Below, one piece after another: positions 1 through 11,800 of a DNA stretch of 64,000 bases. A program made the translations under genes and the position numbers. How positions within the stretch are numbered: position 1 is the first letter of the stretch; each line of letters starts with the position of its first letter. The notes beneath the pieces are model-generated. The model made no database searches. It had not been told where the DNA came from and saw only the letters and a list, made by a program, of their open reading frames with translations. Source of the DNA: Rhytidiadelphus loreus (taxonomy: Eukaryota > Streptophyta > Bryopsida > Hypnales > Hylocomiaceae); the NCBI GenBank assembly GCA_947034895.1, contig OX344764.1, positions 46,233,348 through 46,297,347 on the forward strand, read 5' to 3'.

Positions 1-680
1 ATGAATGAACTACTTCATTGGATGTAAAAATGAAGGGTAGAGAAGATCTATTTATACTAAAATCCATAGTTTGTCTAATGTGTGACAAAAGATATGGGAT
101 AATTTGAACAAGGCACTTGACTGTGGATGTTGTTTTTGACATGTGGACATTGTTTTTGACATGCTGATGTTTTTTTTGACATTTTGCAATGATGACAATT
201 CTTTTTTATTTATTCCATATAGTTTGTCAATCCTCCTACCACCCCATTAGTATAAAGAACTTCTCTTTTTCATCCACTGTGCACATCCATCCACTATTTT
301 TTTTTCAAAATATGCCACGTGGCTGCCCTTTTTTTAAATTCTTTTCAATTTGGTCAACATTTTAGCATTGACCATAATCATTTCACTAATTCATCCATAG
401 TCCAAATTTTTTTGCTGACGTGGCAGTCTTTGTTTTTTTGGACGTCACAAAAAACAGACCTAATGTTGTTTTGGACATAACTTTGAACAACGCATCGGAA
501 CTGACATTCATCTAGATGTTGCTTTTTGTAAGTGCGTCACAATGAACGTCACGCAAAAACTTGACGTTTTTTCTCATGTTTTTGGAAAAACAAGTGGACG
601 TCAAAAAAAACGCGTTGACGTCACAAAAAACATCGCATGTTAAAGTAAAACGCAGGAAAAAACGCGGATTTCTTATAGTG
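1..680 (+). mobile_element. CACTA-like non-autonomous element, right part only
   Basis: The segment ends at 666-680 with the reverse complement of CACTATAAGAAATCC, a CACTA-type terminal inverted repeat that matches the ends of the complete element at 26888-27885. The interior is AT-rich and repeats ATGTTTTTTGACATC/ACGTC-like words (for example 128-185 and 540-640), as expected for subterminal repeats of this superfamily. No transposase is visible in it. The left end lies outside the window, so the target-site duplication (expected 3 bp; ATT follows the right end) cannot be checked. The hAT coding frame resumes directly after the end, so the element appears to have inserted into that gene. Confidence 0.75.
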
Positions 681-2759
681 ATTATAAGTATGGTCAAGAA
701 AGCCAAGTCAATTGTGAAATACATTCGAACGCATCACATGCCACTTGCAATCTTTCGACGGCATTCTCCTAATCACGTTTTGAAAAATCCCGTTCAAACA
801 CGCTTTGCAATCATGTTTCTCATGATTGAACGTTTGGTGGAGGTGAGGGAAGCGGTAGAATCGACAGTCCACGGTCCGCAGTGGAATGAGTACACGCAAA
901 GATTGGCATCCAGTGAAAAGAAAAGAAAAGCTAACGATGTGCGACGATATGTGCGAACAGATGAATTTTGGAGGAGATGTTTAAACTTTGTGCACATAGT
1001 GGAGCCCGTGTTGATGGCTCTTCGAGAGTTTGATGGAAAGCACCCGTGCTTGGACAAGGCATGGCTTGTGATGAAAAAGGTGGAAAAGCGTGTTTTATCT
1101 TTGAGGGATCCACCATTTTCATTAGAGCCACGGTATGCAATTTCTGCCATCGATGATTTCTACAAGCGTTGGGACATGCTCAGGACAGATTTGCATTATG
1201 CCGGGGCTCTATTGAATCCCTTTTTACTTGACGAAGTCTTGCTAATGGATGATGATGAGGCAAGAAAAGCCATATTGAGAGTTTTGCGCAAATTGGCGGT
1301 TGGAGATCAAGCATTTGCGTCAGCTTTGTCTGAGTACCAAGCATTTAGAGATTGGCGAGGCATTTTCAGTGGACTCCCTGATGTAAACACCTTGAATTTG
1401 CAGCCTCACAAATGGTGGGACCTTCTCAGAGCCGGTGCTTGTACACTTGCACCGATTGCCAAAAAGATCCTCGCGCAAGTTTGTTCTACATCGTCATGTG
1501 AATGCAATTGGAGCATGTATTCGTTTGTCTACAACAAATCACGCAATAGATTGACATCTGAGCGTGCTGAGGAATTGGTTTACATTTATACCAATTCTAA
1601 GACTCTAAGAGAAAGGGCTGCAGCAAATCCGACAAGGTGGTACACTGAAAACATGATGTTAGAGGATTCCATGACATATGAATCTGATGGTCTAGACCGT
1701 GGTTCGGTTCGCTTTGATCCAGATGATGACAATTCAGATGATAGTTCCAATGACGATGATGAGCCACCATTTGATAGATTTCGTGGGGCGGGAGGAGTGC
1801 GTCCTCTAATTGATGCATCCGTATTTGACTTTGAAGAGGGGGATAATAACGACAATGACTCTGAGGGACATCAAGGAAGTCCACCACGAATGCCACAAAC
1901 GTGGAATGCTGGGCCAAGTGGGGGCAATACAAATGAGGACGTTGTGGCACCGAGACCACTAAGTCCAGACCCTATGGATGTACCAATTGATGCCACAATA
2001 GAAAGAGATGGGGTTGACGTTGAAAGAGGACGTGAAGAAGAAGTAGTAGTACCACCGTCCTTGCCCATGAGGACCACTCGTAGAGAAGGGCCCCCTCAAG
2101 GTGGAGAAGCACATATGCCCCCTCTAAATTGAGTCTCAGTTGCACAACGGCAAATGCCAATATTGGAAAATCTACAAATCCAAAGTTCATCAAGGCCGTC
2201 TAGTTCCGAAGTTCGTCCACACGAACCAACTTCGTCGGTAGGTACACGATTGGCTGGTATGGTGTCACAGCATGTGACTAGAAATACAAATTCATTGCGG
2301 CCACCTGTACATGCCAATAATCGAGGGAAGCGTCCACGACCACAAGGTACTACCAGTGAACGTGTGAGTACTAGAGCACGTAGAAGGCTGAGGAGGGAAG
2401 AAGCGGCTTTCCAACCATTTTTAAGAGAAGTTCAAACGGGAGGGCCCAATACAGATGGCATTATGGACGCAACGGGCCAACGACCTCTTCGGACGTTGTC
2501 TTCTATAGCTCAACCACAACGAAACCGCAATTCTGAGGCCTCTAGCGAAAGTGATAGTGCACCATCCAATCATTCCAATGATGATGGTGCATCCATCGGT
2601 GGTACTATAGGTGAAAATGGTGAGGTTCTAGGAGATAGTGATTACAGGGGGCCGATGCCTCGACAAGGTCCACTCGAAGAAATTGGTGGTAATGAACCAA
2701 TAGTACAAGAAGCAAATGCAAATACTTCTGTGTGCATTCTTAGGCATGGAAGACGTTGA
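681..2759 (+). pseudogene. hAT-superfamily transposase, 5'-truncated, one in-frame stop
   Basis: hAT transposases cut and paste DNA in the nucleus. The frame from the first native Met (690) carries the C-terminal half of the family: a DUF659/ribonuclease-H-like region with a helical insertion, then the hAT dimerisation region near 1440-1620, with a CECNWSMYSF core and RNRLTSERAEELVYIYTNSK after it. This corresponds to the usual ERNWS...KRNRL motif. An acidic Asp/Ser-rich tail follows (about 1715-1870). A TGA at 2130-2132 interrupts the frame, which then stays open to the TGA at 2757-2759 through a Ser/Arg-rich tail. The N-terminal part, including any BED zinc finger, is missing because a CACTA-like element ends at 680. 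Codons upstream of 681 in this frame come from that element. Family assignment is secure; activity is very unlikely. Confidence 0.85.
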
Positions 2760-4070
2760 ATGTTTTTGAAAAGACAATAGGGTCTTCATATTTTCAAATG
2801 TAAATTTTTTAGAGGCTCAATACGACAATACCTTGCATATTGAAATCAGCATTAATATGAAATATGACTTTTGTTCCGTTCATTCTCATGGAACTATTTA
2901 CCCCTAAAGTCCCAAAGTCATTACACAAAAAGGGACACAAAACTATTTTTTCTCTTGCATTTGCCTCAACATGTGGAAAAAAATGTTTTTTACAACATCT
3001 AACCGTAAGATCTTATACTTCACATGTTTTTTATCACATGGTAAAAATTTCATGAAGTTTGACCAAATAGATTGAAAGATATTAGCATTCAAACTTGGAA
3101 GAACTAGTTTTCTGAATGCGGGCTTTGCAATTTCAAATTAACTTTCACTACGATTTATGGAAAATTAGGCCTTTGGAGTTTGGAGCACTATTGTTTTTGA
3201 ATTATTTTTTGTGAATATGAAAGAATCGAGGTCAAAATTTGAAAGAGTTATTGCAATTGAAAACTCCATGTGTTAAAATCCAAATAACACAGTCTGACAG
3301 TCTGGTGTTTTTTTCATGTATGTTTTCTTTTTTTCAAATTTAATTTAAATTAAAATTATAAAACTATGTTTTTCATTCATTCATTCGTTTATGACTTTAT
3401 GGTAAGAGTTTCCGGTTATTCTGATACATATTATAATTGATAAAATTTGATTTCCACGTTTAGCTTTATAAAATCACAATAAATTCATTTTTCCATTAAA
3501 TTTTCTGAAAAAAATAAAATAAATTTAAAATAAATTCTTATGTGGGGAGAAATATTAAAATATTATGCTGATTTTCAATAAAAATATAAATTTGGTTTGA
3601 TAGTGAAATTTGACTTCAAGCCCTTCTTTGTGGTTGTTTATTAGTTTCGGGTGTGAAAACTAAAATAACCAATTGAAAATTGTTTAGACTAGAAATCTCT
3701 ATTGATATTTGTACCTCTTATAAAAAACTAAAAATTTAGAATCTCTTGAGTTGTTTTTTCTATTTTTACTTATTTATGGCATGAAGTGCAACAAAAATGA
3801 TAACAATTACATTTGTGCACAAAACTAATTGAAATTTCTTGTAATGATATACAATTCAAAGTTTTTAGTACTAAAGATATAAGATTTTTGTTTAAACTCA
3901 ATTTAAATGATAAAGTTAGGGAACACAAGAAGTTCTTTACAACTCAATGTTTAGGTAAAATACTTTTATATCTTTATATAAACCAAAATGAGTACAAAAT
4001 GCATTGAAGCCACAAAGTGTGCTACATTGCTACATATGTCCTCAAGCCTACACTATAATAACCGCATGTG
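2760..4070. other. AT-rich spacer without recognisable gene
   Basis: Very AT-rich, with short chance ORFs only. It may contain the 3' end of the hAT element, but no terminal repeat was recognised. A stretch at 3060-3095 (GATTGAAAGATATTAGCATT) resembles 19349-19382 and 46613-46640, so part is a dispersed repeat. Confidence 0.6.
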
Positions 4071-5012
4071 CTAAGTAAACACTAATTTTGCAACTATATG
4101 GTAATACACTATTATGTAATCTTCATTGCACGCCTTCTCTTCTTGAAGGTCTTGTTCTTTGCAAGCCTCGCGGTAGCAATCCATGGGTGGTGTCCAAAAC
4201 ATTGGAGCACCACTTAGACGTTGCACGACATATGTCACCGAGCATCGTTGTAGTGGCTCCACCTTGCACAATTCACCCAACATGGTTTGAAATGCACCAA
4301 ATGCCGTAAGGTCCGGAATCATCTCTAGATTTCCGCGATCTTTTTTCCATACCTTCATAGCCAATTTCCCTATGGAGTATCCATCTGTGTGTATACTAAC
4401 ACACGGTGGCTTAACCCTGCGAGTAGGAGATGATGAAGTTCCTGTCTCTCCAGTCAAGTACATCAACTCAGGAGCCACCCACCAACGTTGCGCTCGGGTT
4501 GCCTACAACTTCCTTGGACAATTGAATTGGTAAAGAGAAGGGGTTTCTTCGTTGATGCGGCTACCTATTCCCCAATCACATAGACCAATCCACACGGTTC
4601 TTCCATCATCATTCGGAAAATGAAGCATAATGTTCTCCGGTGTAATGTCGTTGTGCAATACAGAGCATTGTTGCACTGCATCCACAATGCAAATCATTGC
4701 CCACGCAAGTTCAGTGCGCTTGCGTCTATATGCCATGAGTCGTTTCATGGCTTGCATTGTTTGTGGAGTTGCATCGTAAGCCACCTCTCCAATTTCATCT
4801 GGATCTCGGTTCTTCTCATCCAGGGTAAACATGGCGCCGAGAGTACCGCCATTCCACCACTGCGAATAACACTCCATGGTCATATCATTTATAGCAAAGA
4901 ATTTGATGACCCCTGGATGCTCGCATGGACATACCAATGCCTCAATGGACAACTTCTCCCTGGACTTCTTCAATTCATCCACGCGCAAAGCTGACTTCCC
5001 AGCTAATTCCAT
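4071..5012 (-). pseudogene. Protein kinase-like fragment with in-frame TAG
   Basis: The minus-strand reading frame is open from 5012 to a TAG at 4503-4505 and continues in the same frame to 4071. It starts at about the kinase alpha-C region. The catalytic loop reads VLHNDITPENIMLHF (HND instead of HRD, with the catalytic Asp and the metal-binding Asn kept), the magnesium loop reads CDWG instead of DFG, and the APE motif appears as VAPEL just after the stop (around 4470-4480). The glycine loop and the ATP-anchoring Lys region are absent. The HND/CDWG changes may be family features, as some plant kinases carry them. The lost N-lobe and the stop mark it as a broken copy. It lies between a hAT gene and a retroelement-like segment, so it may be a captured or duplicated host fragment. 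The substrate is unknown. Confidence 0.75.
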
Positions 5013-5378
5013 ATTCTCCAGAATATGTTTTGAATTCTAAACACATACTTTGCGCATATCGAAATCCGTAATAGACGAGAACGGATCCTAATAGACTAGG
5101 AGAAATTAAAATAGGTCAAATTTGAAAAAAATTAGTTTAGGCATAAACTAACGGAAACAAATAATTACTTAGAAGTTAGAATTAGTTTAGACTACGTTCC
5201 GGAACTAGTATGGGAGCATGACGGAACTTGACATCCGGGAGGACGGATTCAGCAGCCGGAACACAGGAACCCGGAACACAGTCATTAAATTCAGTAGCTT
5301 GCAGCGGTAGACTAGGGATACGTTACGGCGTTCCGTAGCCTGCGTTCCCGTTGCAGTGAACGTTGGGCGCAGGAATAC

Positions 5379-5386
5379 TATATAAA
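5379..5386 (+). promoter_or_regulatory. TATA box upstream of gag-like gene
   Basis: TATATAAA lies about 107 bases before the ATG at 5493, with a short GC-moderate leader between. The spacing fits a plant RNA polymerase II core promoter with a leader of roughly 80 bases. No experimental start site is available. Confidence 0.5.
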
Positions 5387-5492
5387 CCTGGTTCCTCCTC
5401 ATTTCTCGCCCTCTTTCAATTGCTTCGCATTTGGCTGATAGTGAGAGAAAGTGTGGTGAGTTAGGGTTACGGCGTTAGGAGAGGTGAGACGG

Positions 5493-7359
5493 ATGGCAGG
5501 GGTTAGTACGTGGTATACGGTCACAGCCCGGAAGATTAGTTCGGTAATTCCGACGGATCCGCTTCATCTCCGACAATTAGAGGACGATTTGAAGGTCTTG
5601 GGTTGTGTAGGTTTGCTGAAGAAGCCCTGGACGGTCTTGAGTGACCAGGTCCTCCGGGAGTTGGTGGTAGGTACTCCAAATCAGTACGACTAGACTGTAC
5701 GAGGGCATCCGGACCAGTGGACGAAGGAGTTGTGGGCGGAGGTGTACGGGTTCTCGCGAACCGGAAACGGATTCGCTACCCGGATGGACCAGTACCACCA
5801 ACACAAGTTTGTGAATCCGCCACACTCGAAGGAAGGCTACGCTATCAAGGACTGCCGGGACGAGAGGCACAGGCGACTACTCCGATTCCTGCTTCCAATC
5901 TTGTATCCGGACAAGAGTTCCCGGGTTACGGTAACCATGGCCAACACAATCTTCGGAGCATTTCAGGATCGGGTCATTCACTGGGGCCGGATCGTGGCAA
6001 GCGTAGTGGGGTGCTGCACTAGGAACTTGGAGAAGAACAAACCGAACCCGCTCAGCACGTATCTCCTCCACCTCTATCAGCACCGCGAACTGTTGACGGA
6101 AGACGAGGCGACGGATTACGAGACTGGATTGATCATGCTGCAATGCAACTGTACGGATGACAAGGAACCGGAGACGCAGGAGTCCGAGAACGAGGACGAG
6201 GAAGCCAAGCCGAAAGTCAAAGAAGACAAACCGGATCCGGAACCAAGGGAGACACAGAGGGAGAAGGAGGAACGGGAGCAAGCATCTGCAAGCCGGAGAC
6301 GGAAGTCTACGGATCCGGCAGCCAGAGGTAAATTTCCGGGTCCCTTTCTCACACAGGATACGAAGGAATGGGAAGGACCACGCTTCTTCGAGTGCGGAGA
6401 AGAGTGGATCCGGACCGCGAAGATGTACCACGAACGAATGACGGAGATCGTGCTTCGGTCCGCGGAGGTGGTACACTGCGAACCGGAAAACCTTCTGGAC
6501 GCGTTGAAGGCGCTTCCGCCCGAGTCGGAGTGGAACGAGATGAGGACGGAAATTCGGAACCTGAAGACGGAACGGGACGAGCTCAAGGGGAAGCTGACTT
6601 GGACGGAAGGGGAGTTGCACCAGTCTCAAGAGGCGACGCAGAAGGCCTACCAGGCGTTCCAGACCTTCTAGAAATGGATGGTGAGTCCGGCCGACCTCTA
6701 CCACGAGGCGGACCTTTACGACGAGATGCAAAGGACGTCCGCGGCCCTCACCAACATGAAGATAGTCCGGGTGATGGTGGAGATGTCGGGCAGAATGGAG
6801 GCGTCGTTGAAGGAGTTCCGGTCCCTAATGGTGAACATGGATCCGAACAAGCCTCTCGACTTTGGGGGATTTCCGGAAGTTCCAGATGTCATCTCAACTC
6901 CGGCAACGCAACCTCCCATCTCGCCCATCAAACAGACATGTCAGTTTGGATCACTGATCAACATCATCACTTCAGGGGGGACAGGGTCCCGGACTTCTGG
7001 GTCCGGATATGCCAGTCCGGAGTAGTCTGGATGCCCGGATCGAGCTTGTGCAGAATCCGGCGCGTACGCATCCGGAGCAGTTTGAGGATATCGAGCGGCC
7101 TCTACCGACCCCTATGCCTACACCGGATCCGGCTCCCATTGAGATCTCGGAGGAGGCAGAAGTTGAGGAGGATCCGAAGTTGTTGGAGAAGGCGGATCAA
7201 TCTTTAGTCCATACGGACGAGACGGATTCTGATAGTCCCCCTGTCCGGAAGACATCCATCATCACCCGGGCGTCTCTCCAAACACCCCAAGGCAAGACCA
7301 ACACTCGGGGGCAGTTAGGGTTTGATAGTAGTTCGAAGAAACCAAGGAAGGGAAAGTAG
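5493..7359 (+). pseudogene. Retroelement gag-like protein with coiled coil, degraded
   Basis: The frame starting MAGVSTWYTVTARKISS at 5493 runs to 7025 and is interrupted by two TAG codons (5691-5693 and 6669-6671). After a probable indel in the G6 run at 6975-6980, another frame continues to the stop at 7357-7359. The N-terminal ~200 residues form a folded region with PLSTYLLHLYQHRELLTEDE, resembling gag-like proteins of plant retroelements as far as I recall. A highly charged Glu/Lys linker (about 6160-6300) and a heptad-rich coiled coil (about 6530-6660) follow, then a Pro/Ser/acidic tail. No protease, reverse transcriptase or integrase was found nearby. A TATA box precedes it. Function is inferred from composition and context, so the gag label is tentative; the broken state is clear. 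Confidence 0.6.
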
Positions 7360-8578
7360 CTAGTTAGATTGGTAGTTTTTTTAGTTAACATTTTGTTAGA
7401 CTAGGAGTTCCAGGTCTCGTACAGAACCCGGATTCCAGATTTTTAGGGTTAAGTTTCAGTTAACCTTATCCGCCCGGACTTTTAGGGCAGTTTAGGATTG
7501 GGCTTAGTGGCACTTTCCGTGGGTTTTCCGGCATGTTGTTTTTCTTATAAAAGGAAGGGACCGCTTGTGGTCCCTCATTCCTTTTCTTGCTATTCCTTAT
7601 TTTGAGCAGTAAATATATGTTTGTATTTTATTGTCTTTTTACTCATTGCCTTAGTTTTCTTGTGTGTCCTTGTTTTCCTTTTCCTTGGGAGTTGTAAAGG
7701 TTGTTTGGGCGCATATATGATAGTTTTGGCTAAAGAATAGAGAGGTGGTAAGGAGGAGTCCGGATTCAGGGTTTCCCGGATCTATGAGCTGTGTGTTTGT
7801 CCAGGGAAGGGGTTTTAGCGTTGTGCAGGAAGTTGTGCGGAGTCCGGCGTTGGTGGTGTGGGTGTGAGTCCGGAAGGCCAGGGAGGGTTCCGTACGGAGA
7901 TAAGCAACCGTCTATGGAAAAAATCCACTCACTTGGAAAGTTCCGCCAGTTTGCAAACACAAGTTGGAGTTCTAGTACCGGACCCCGTCTCAGTTTCCGG
8001 GTAAGTCCTGTATCTATCGTTGTAGCAAGGGGGGTCGGGTTGTATTCTGAATGACTTGCTTCTGGAGAAATCCGGAGTTGTGAGGGTTAGCCAGTCCGTA
8101 CCTTGTTTGTGACGGAAAGATCTTTGGGTACGTGTCATTAGGAAGTTAGAGTTTGTGAGATACAAGGAGTGGTGTTGTCCTAACCCCTCCTAAAAAGTCA
8201 GTAAGGACCCTTTGAGGGTAAAACAGAGGTATCAAAAACCGTGAGTTTGAGTTATGGATCTGGTGACGAAATCAATCCGGATCCGGTAGAGAGTCCGGAA
8301 AGATATAGAATCCGAGTGGGGAGTGAGTTTGTAGCTATTCACATTAACCGGATTAGAAAGAAGTTTAGAACACCCTCTGGAGTTCCCTGGGACGATATTC
8401 CGTGTCATCTTACCACATTGTTGTGGTTAAGAGCGCTTACTACAAAACTACGCGTACGACAGTGCACCCTCCCATGCCCCCCTTGTTTGCTATGGCCAGA
8501 CAAAGGAACCACCACCACTCCGCGTTCAAGAAAAAACACTCCTCCTACAGCCTGTTGACCAAAGGCCAAATTTTGACT
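7360..8578 (+). other. LTR-like leader segment with TATA box and GGTATCA site
   Basis: This non-coding stretch follows the gag-like gene. It contains TATAAAA at 7546-7552 with a plausible start region after it, then a long leader. At about 8228 it has GGTATCA followed by a small ORF region (about 8241-8558). GGTATCA resembles the start of the tRNA-Met primer-binding site of plant LTR retrotransposons, but the rest of that site does not match well. CCGGA and CCGGAT words recur here as in the neighbouring coding region, so both probably belong to one element. LTR boundaries and a second LTR copy could not be identified. Confidence 0.35.
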
Positions 8579-9220
8579 TCATTGAAACCACGAAGCAGAA
8601 CGGATGTTGTTTGAAGACAGTCCATGCATTGCTTCATGCCACCAATACACCTTCTTGTGCAACAAATTCAATGCTTGTTGTCTGGGCACTACACTCTTCT
8701 GAAAGCCTTTTATTTTTTCCGCAACTTGGACAAGGTTGAAGATACACGTTTGCACTTGTGACTCCAACCAATGATCAAAGCATTCTTTCGTGCAATCGTG
8801 CGGTCTTCATGCCACTCATCCGCGCTCATTGTTGTCCAAAATATGTGGTGGAACTTCTGTTTAATGACATCCACTCCCTATAATCCGCGCGAGACGTATC
8901 ATGTATGTTGTGTTCAACTGCGAAATCGAATACTGCTCAAAAAAATCCAACGTCACTTCATGCAATTTTTGCATTGCACCCTTGCTTGGCCACTTCTCCG
9001 GATTTGTAGCCTTGTGCCTCCTTCGGGGTTTTTTTTCCCCTTCGAAGACTCTCCGCCCCCCCCCAAGAGCTGTGGCCCCTTCTGCAGCTACGGCCCCTTC
9101 TGCAACTACGGCCTCTGAAACGGGCTCTGGTGATTCCGCATCCAGGTCCATCATTGGTGCATTTCCAATACCTCTGTACCAATCATCAACTTTTCTCTTT
9201 GAGAAATCTCGACCAGCCAT
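8579..9220 (-). pseudogene. Unrecognised broken ORF (MAGRDFSKRKVDDWYRG)
   Basis: The start is taken at the ATG at 9218-9220, because the upstream codons lie in the leader after a TATA box at 9421-9428. The protein begins with a basic/aromatic segment, then an Ala/Glu/Val-rich stretch, a PRRRHK basic patch and a helical region (AMQKLHEVTLDFFEQYS). The same frame then has TAA at 8861-8863 and TGA at 8816-8818 and 8807-8809, and reopens through a Trp/His-rich region to 8579. Sense content resumes each time (CTKECFDHWLESQ after the last stop), so this looks like one decayed coding region rather than separate genes. I do not recognise the family. Its surroundings suggest a mobile-element gene. Confidence 0.5.
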
Positions 9221-9420
9221 CGTGACAGTAACAAGTAACAAATAATCAAAATGAAAGGAATTAGGAATTCGGCTTCCACAAAGTGAAAAACCGCCCCCCT
9301 TATTCCTCAAACCAGCCTCTACCCAGCACCCGCGCTCGCAAGCAAGGACTGCAACCAATCCAAGACAAGAGAGCACCGTCAGAGTAGGAGACTCTGTGGC
9401 AAAAGTATCCTAAAAACAGT

Positions 9421-9428
9421 CTTATATA
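9421..9428 (-). promoter_or_regulatory. TATA box for the minus-strand ORF
   Basis: On the minus strand the sequence reads GGGTATATAAGACTG, about 200 bases before the ATG at 9220. It lies immediately downstream of the 20-bp repeat array at 9441-9676, the same arrangement as at 16096-16486. Confidence 0.5.
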
Positions 9429-9440
9429 CCCATTTCACGT

Positions 9441-9676
9441 CGACAGAGAGGCCGTCGAGAGGACGGACATGGCATCCAGAGGACGGGAAGGCCGTCCCCC
9501 CCCCGCGGACCAGCCGTCCAGGGGACCAGGCCGTCCAGCCCGCGAACTGGCCGTCTAGAGGATGGGAAGACTTCGAGAGACGGCAAGGTTGTCGAGAGGA
9601 TAGGAAGATTCTCGAGAGACGGCAAGGTCGTCGGGAGGACAGGAAGATTCTCGAGAGGGCGGGAAGGTCGTCGAGC
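9441..9676 (+). repeat. Array A of a 20-bp self-complementary repeat
   Basis: Degenerate tandem copies of a ~20-bp unit, consensus aggCCGTCgagagGACGGga. CCGTC and GACGG are inverted repeats around a 5-base spacer, so each unit could fold into a small hairpin. The array is far richer in G, C and CpG than its surroundings. A C9 run and a less regular segment interrupt it at about 9500-9550. Confidence 0.85.
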
Positions 9677-9689
9677 AGGACGTTCAAAA

Positions 9690-11723
9690 CAAGTAGAATT
9701 CATTTCTAATCCTTGTTCAAAGAATTTTTCATTTATGTGGTTTGGCACTCTCGGACTTGTTAGGACAGGTGTCCTTCCTCTCAATCGGGCATTAGTCTAC
9801 GGGGGCGGGTAGTTTAGGAGTTCTAACTTAATGTATTTATTTGTTTCAATTAGAGGACAAATAAATACAAGGGATGACATTCAAATGCTGAAAATGAGGT
9901 TTAATGCTCATTTAGAATGGAATTCTATTTTGTTGCACGTAAATAATGAGAGATACATAGAAAAAACCCATAGAAGGTCAAATTGAAAACTTCTTAATGT
10001 CGGTCCTAGAATGTTGAATGTTCTATTTGGATGTTCGTGTTAACATTTGATTCATTCTATTGATTCTAATTGCACCCATTTTCACGAAAGTCGTTGGCAT
10101 TGGGCAATGTTTTTATTCCCAAAATATCAAAATCATCATCAATCCTTTAAAATAATTTATAATCTGTAGGGCTCAAATTTGAATTCAAGTATCATTGAAT
10201 ATCATTGATTCATGTAAAACATTGTTTCTTCTTTCCATTCATACATTACATTAAAAAAATGTAGCCCTATACATCTATACTTAAGAATGTTTTACCTTTT
10301 AAAGATATTGTTATGCCATTTTTGGGTGTCTTCAATATGTTTTCTAAAACTTTGAATTTAAATCATTAATCTATTTTTTTCCAATTCAAACTTCAAAGAC
10401 TACATCTTGATTGAGTTTTGCACTTGTAATGCCAACTACCGAAATGAAGCACATGCTCCGTAGTTTCCGATCCAACCTAGGTTTTGAAGTAAATCCTATA
10501 GGCCTATACCCTAAACCCTAAACCCTAAACCCTAAACGTTGTTGCAATTTTAAGAGAATTTGATGTTCAAGTTTATGTAACTATGACAAATAAGAGAGGA
10601 TTGGTGTAAGTCCGTAAGATAAAGGAAAAAAAGGGACGAATGGATTCTAATGTTCCATGTAGTCTTCCACACAAAGGGAAACTCTAAAACAATAACATAA
10701 TAACATATGGCATTTGCCTTTTATTTTTATTCTCAAAATCAAAATGCAACATTGAGTACATGAACTTGACATTTTTGTGGTGTCTATATTTTTTTTATGG
10801 CTTCTAAATTATAATGCAACTAGCGGTGAATTACTATATTTTTTCTTATGGATTGTTTATTAATTGCTTATGTAGTATCGTATGTTAGCCACTAAATAGA
10901 CTGAAGTCCCAAGGCCTCTTTTGAGTCTTTTCCATCCTAAATCTGAATAAATTGCCATTTCTAATTTTCTATAGCAAAGAATTAAAAAAAAAATGAATGT
11001 GTTCAAGCCTCTAAGGTGCACCTCTACTTGTAGTATGTAAGATCTCATACTAGAGTACTAGACTAGTGTTCAATTGACCAGAAGAAATTTCACAAACTTT
11101 ACCTATGTAGAATTGTAGATTGCAAGATATTTACAATAAACTTCAACCTCTGAACGCCCAACGGCATCATTTAGTGCCAATTTAATGGCAGTTCAATCAC
11201 TTCAATGAGATGGAAAGAATTTGGAAGCGTTCATTTCATTTTCTTGGGACCTTCCATGTTGAGTTACAAAGTGTATCCAATTGATTTTGTAGTCTTTCCA
11301 ATATTTGCCTCCAAGTAATTCTGAGTTTAGGAAAAAAAAAAAAAAAAGATATGCTTCTTTAGTGTATTTTAGGAAGTTGTTGCTCCTTACTCTAAATCTA
11401 AAATTTCTCCCCAAAATTGATATTTTGTGAGTTTGAGTCTAACTATCAAACAAAAGGTCCTTTTCTCTAGTTCCTATTTTATGTAAAATCCCCCAACACA
11501 AACCCAAATTGAAATTTCATTATTGCGATTTGAACTTCGAATGTGTTTTTAATGTCTACTACATTGAGTACATTCTAAATATATCATGAAATGGAAATTA
11601 AGTTTACACTATGATGAATTCTAATGTCATTGTCCTTGTGATATATACACATGGTGAAAAATTGAAAAATTGAAAATTACTTTTCTATTTAACGTGATTT
11701 TGTCAAAACTTCCACCCTAAACC

Positions 11724-11727
<4 letters not shown>
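9690..11727. other. AT-rich spacer
   Basis: No coding region recognised. It includes the telomere-like run at 10508-10537 and a poly-A stretch at about 11332-11347. The remainder is AT-rich single-copy-looking or ancient repeat sequence. Confidence 0.5.
10508..10537 (+). repeat. Interstitial telomere-like repeat (CCCTAAA)4
   Basis: Four consecutive CCCTAAA units, the plant (Arabidopsis-type) telomere repeat. AT-rich DNA flanks it on both sides, so it is interstitial and not a chromosome end. It supports a plant origin of the window. Confidence 0.9.

Positions 11728-11790
<63 letters not shown>
11728..11790 (+). repeat. Poly-A tract followed by (TA)n
   Basis: About 28 adenines followed by roughly 16 TA units, directly before array B. 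The poly-A could be the tail of a retroposed element or a simple microsatellite. Confidence 0.9.
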
Positions 11791-11792
<2 letters not shown>

Positions 11793-11800
11793 GAAGGGCC

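Noticed and set aside
561..689. The upstream TTG-start codons as the true N-terminus of the hAT protein.
   Set aside because: These codons lie inside the CACTA-like element ending at 680 and show its T-rich repeats, so they are not part of the original hAT gene.
10508..10537. Chromosome end or subtelomere.
   Set aside because: Only four units, with long unique or mobile DNA on both sides.
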